Source: Paracoccaceae bacterium (lineage in GTDB: Bacteria; Pseudomonadota; Alphaproteobacteria; Rhodobacterales; Rhodobacteraceae). From it: a stretch of DNA of 7,348 bases. This document shows, one piece after another, positions 5,988-7,348 of this stretch. A program made the position numbers and the translations under genes. The stretch is taken from NCBI GenBank assembly GCA_021767525.1, contig JAASTF010000150.1, forward strand, positions 1-7,348. Direction: 5' to 3'. How positions within the stretch are numbered: the stretch's first letter is position 1; each line of letters opens with the position of its first letter. The notes below the pieces were generated by a model, which was given only the letters and a program-made list of their open reading frames with translations, had not been told where the DNA came from and searched no databases.

Positions 5988-6598
5988 TGGCCGAGGCGCC
6001 GAAAGTATCCTTTACCCGGATGAAAGACGGCACCGCCGAGGATTACGCCCTTCTTGAAAAACTGGAAAAGCCCTACCTGGCGCTGACCGCCGACCGCGTT
6101 CTTGACGAGCTGCGCCGCCAGGGCGCGGCGACGTTAGAGGGCTACCGCATCACCCGGCTGCAGCACGGGCTGCAATCGGCCACGCGGGCGAAACGCGACG
6201 GGGCCGACCTGGACTGGATCGTGGGCGCCCTGCTGCACGATATCGGTGATGGGCTGGCGCCGCAGAACCACGACCGCTTTTCGGCCGAGGTGATCCGCCC
6301 CTTCGTGCGTTGGGACGTGGCCTGGGTGGTCGAGCATCACGGCATTTTCCAGATGCTTTATTACGCGCATCACTATGGCTGGGACCGCAACGCGCGCGAG
6401 CGGTTCCGCGACCACCCTTGTTTCAACAGTTGCGCCGAATTTTGCGAACGTTGGGATCAATCCAGTTTCGACCCAAGTTACGATACGCTGCCGCTCGCGC
6501 ATTTCGAGCCGATGCTGCGCGAGGTGTTCGCGCGCAAAGCCTATGACAGGGATGTCATCCGCGAGGGCTATGTCTCGCCCCTGACCGCCGGCGCTTAG
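5987..6598 (+). CDS. HD-domain protein, candidate PhnZ/MIOX-like diiron oxygenase
   Basis: The product is a 203-residue cytosolic protein. Metal-ligand candidates occur in the order expected of HD-fold mixed-valent diiron oxygenases: H60 in LQHGLQSA, H84-D85 in GALLHDIGD, H95 in QNHDRFSAE, H118 (or H117) in VEHHGIFQ, and D157 in CERWDQSSFDP. The 24-residue gap from the first His to the HD pair equals that of PhnZ (H34 to H58), as I recall it. The block QHGLQSATRAKRDGADLDWIVGALLHDIG also reads like the PhnZ core, and WDQ resembles the terminal-ligand region. Database tools usually call such proteins phosphohydrolases; I infer an oxygenase is at least as likely. PhnZ's substrate lysine (K108) appears replaced by Q122, so an aminophosphonate substrate is not supported. 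The ATG overlaps the DUF2794 stop by one base, implying coupled translation; GGAG at 5981-5984 is too close to act normally. Substrate unknown. Confidence 0.8.
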   Translation: MAEAPKVSFTRMKDGTAEDYALLEKLEKPYLALTADRVLDELRRQGAATLEGYRITRLQHGLQSATRAKRDGADLDWIVGALLHDIGDGLAPQNHDRFSAEVIRPFVRWDVAWVVEHHGIFQMLYYAHHYGWDRNARERFRDHPCFNSCAEFCERWDQSSFDPSYDTLPLAHFEPMLREVFARKAYDRDVIREGYVSPLTAGA

Positions 6599-6609
6599 TG
6601 CGGCTTTTT
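6587..6609 (+). terminator. Terminator-like hairpin spanning the convergent stop codons
   Basis: GCC (6587-6589) and GCGC (6591-6594) pair with GTGC-GGC (6598-6604), with one bulged G and one G-U, around a TTA loop; TTTTT follows at 6605-6609. It would end plus-strand transcripts from the DUF2794/HD genes right at the HD stop codon. The bases are coding on both strands (end of the HD gene and end of yacG), so selection on this structure would be constrained by both proteins. Confidence 0.45.
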
Positions 6610-6789
6610 CGCCTCACGCTCGATCATCTGCTCCAGCTCGTCCATCGCGCGCTCGGCGTCTTCGGGGTCTTGCGACGGGATCGCGTAAGACCCGCTCAGC
6701 CACTTGGCCAGGTCCACATCCGCGCAGCGTTTCGAACAGAAGGGGCGGAATTTCGGTGCGGCGTCCTTGCCGCAGATCGGGCAGGTCAT
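6595..6789 (-). CDS. yacG: Zinc-binding protein YacG (DNA gyrase inhibitor family)
   Basis: YacG is a small zinc protein; in E. coli it binds GyrB and blocks gyrase from engaging DNA. The 64 residues show the complete four-cysteine site: C3 and C6 in CPICGK, then C18 and C22 in FCSKRCADVDLAKWLSGSYAIP. The N-terminus is the conserved half. The tail (DPEDAERAMDELEQMIEREAKKPH) is an acidic, probably helical extension. Length and motifs are normal for the family. The ATG overlaps the upstream RNase E/G stop (ATGA), with GAGG at 6797-6800 and a 7-nt spacer, so the two are translated together. The TAA stop interlocks with the TAG of the convergent HD gene. Confidence 0.95.
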   Translation of the reverse strand: MTCPICGKDAAPKFRPFCSKRCADVDLAKWLSGSYAIPSQDPEDAERAMDELEQMIEREAKKPH

Positions 6790-7348
6790 GTCAGCACCTC
6801 GGAGAGCGGGCGGCGTTCGCGCTTGCGCTGCAACTCGTAATGGCCCAGCGGCGTCCAGCCCGCCAGCGTCGTGTCGATCGCGTCGGCACGGAACGCGGCG
6901 CGCAGCGCGGTTTCAAAGGCGCGGCGGTCTTTCTTCGGCATCGGCGCGGCATCCAGCGTGATCTGCCCGCCCAGACCCCGCACCCGCAGCTGGCGCGGCA
7001 GGTCGCGCGCAGCGGCGATATTGGCCTTGAGCGCGGCCGCCGGCGTGGTGTCGGTGCCGGTGTTCACATCCACCGCCACCAGCGCGCGGGTGGGTTCGAT
7101 GTAAAGCGATCCGCCCCCAGACAGCGACACATGGGGGCTGCGCGCGGCGTCGATCCGCTCCAGCACGCCGTGGGTGGCGAAACTGCCCGATTCGCGGATC
7201 ACCTCGGCCGGGTCGGTCCAGTCGCGCCAGGCCAGCGCGTGCGGCCCGTCGCCCTCGATCAGGGTTTCCATCTCGCCCGCGTCATCGGCCATCACGGCGC
7301 GCGCCAGATCGGCCATTTCGGCGATGTCGGCGGCGATGTCGTCGGGCG
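6786..7348 (-). CDS. Ribonuclease E/G family protein, short form (5' end beyond window)
   Basis: The last 186 residues are visible; the N-terminal part with the S1 RNA-binding region is off the right edge. The catalytic DNase-like domain is recognisable: SGGGSLYIEPTRALVAVDVNTGTD carries the metal-binding D and N, LPRQLRVRGLGGQITLDAAPM carries the second Asp, and LGHYELQRKRERRPLSEVLT closes the domain. The enzyme family cuts single-stranded 5'-monophosphorylated RNA in rRNA maturation and mRNA decay. In E. coli RNase E and G this domain is followed by a CPxC zinc-link and a small domain; here the protein stops right after the ELQRKR block, so both are missing. This seems a natural short form rather than a break, because the end is joined by ATGA to yacG. 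The long RNase E scaffold tail is also absent. Whether the cell has another, full-length RNase E cannot be seen here. Confidence 0.9.
   Translation of the reverse strand, partial: PDDIAADIAEMADLARAVMADDAGEMETLIEGDGPHALAWRDWTDPAEVIRESGSFATHGVLERIDAARSPHVSLSGGGSLYIEPTRALVAVDVNTGTDTTPAAALKANIAAARDLPRQLRVRGLGGQITLDAAPMPKKDRRAFETALRAAFRADAIDTTLAGWTPLGHYELQRKRERRPLSEVLT

Noticed and set aside
5987..6598. Idea that the HD protein is a missing step of phenylacetate breakdown
   Set aside because: The pathway has no open oxygenase step for it, it is separated from paaZ by a terminator-like element, and it is coupled to DUF2794 rather than to a paa enzyme gene.
1..7348. Search for tRNA/rRNA genes, CRISPR repeats, transposase genes, toxin-antitoxin pairs or prophage genes
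   Set aside because: None seen; nearly all of the window is accounted for by ten pathway or housekeeping-type genes with uniform base composition.

Overview
The window is about two-thirds G+C and reads as a chromosomal segment of an alphaproteobacterium, most likely a Rhodobacteraceae/Roseobacter-group member. The grounds are the alphaproteobacterial DUF2794 protein, a short RNase E/G gene coupled to yacG, a PaaX-type regulator next to paa genes, and an intergenic GC hairpin with a GATATTTTTGG tail that I associate (from memory, unverified) with this family. Genus cannot be fixed from the sequence.

Positions 1-5615 hold part of an aerobic phenylacetate catabolic cluster. On the minus strand paaI (thioesterase), paaJ (3-oxoadipyl-CoA thiolase) and paaK (phenylacetate-CoA ligase, cut by the left edge) form a tightly overlapping operon. 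Diverging from it on the plus strand is paaZ, which encodes the bifunctional ring-opening hydrolase/aldehyde dehydrogenase. The 120-bp divergent spacer carries a plausible paaI promoter whose -35 overlaps a palindrome GACCG-CA-CGGTC, a good operator candidate. paaZ is followed by two hairpins, the second a large GC-rich element ending in T5, and then paaX, a repressor-family gene. The ring epoxidase (paaABCDE), isomerase (paaG) and dehydrogenase/hydratase (paaF/H) genes are not in the window and may lie beyond the left edge.

The products act in one pathway. PaaK activates phenylacetate to its CoA thioester. After epoxidation and isomerisation by proteins not seen here, PaaZ opens the oxepin ring and oxidises the resulting semialdehyde. 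PaaJ performs the thiolytic steps to succinyl-CoA and acetyl-CoA. PaaI rescues stalled CoA thioesters, and PaaX probably senses phenylacetyl-CoA.

Positions 5616-7348 change character. A DUF2794 gene and an overlapping HD-domain gene run on the plus strand. The HD protein has the six-ligand pattern of the PhnZ/myo-inositol-oxygenase-like diiron oxygenases, which makes it the most functionally open gene here. They converge on yacG and a partial RNase E/G gene on the minus strand. The converging genes share four bases (TTAG) containing both stop codons, and a terminator-like hairpin sits over that point.

No RNA genes, insertion sequences, CRISPR arrays or prophage genes were seen, and no gene-free stretch exceeds about 150 bp. 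I did not find a clearly new multi-gene system. The strongest leads are the HD oxygenase candidate, the operator palindrome and the dispersed-repeat-like terminator.
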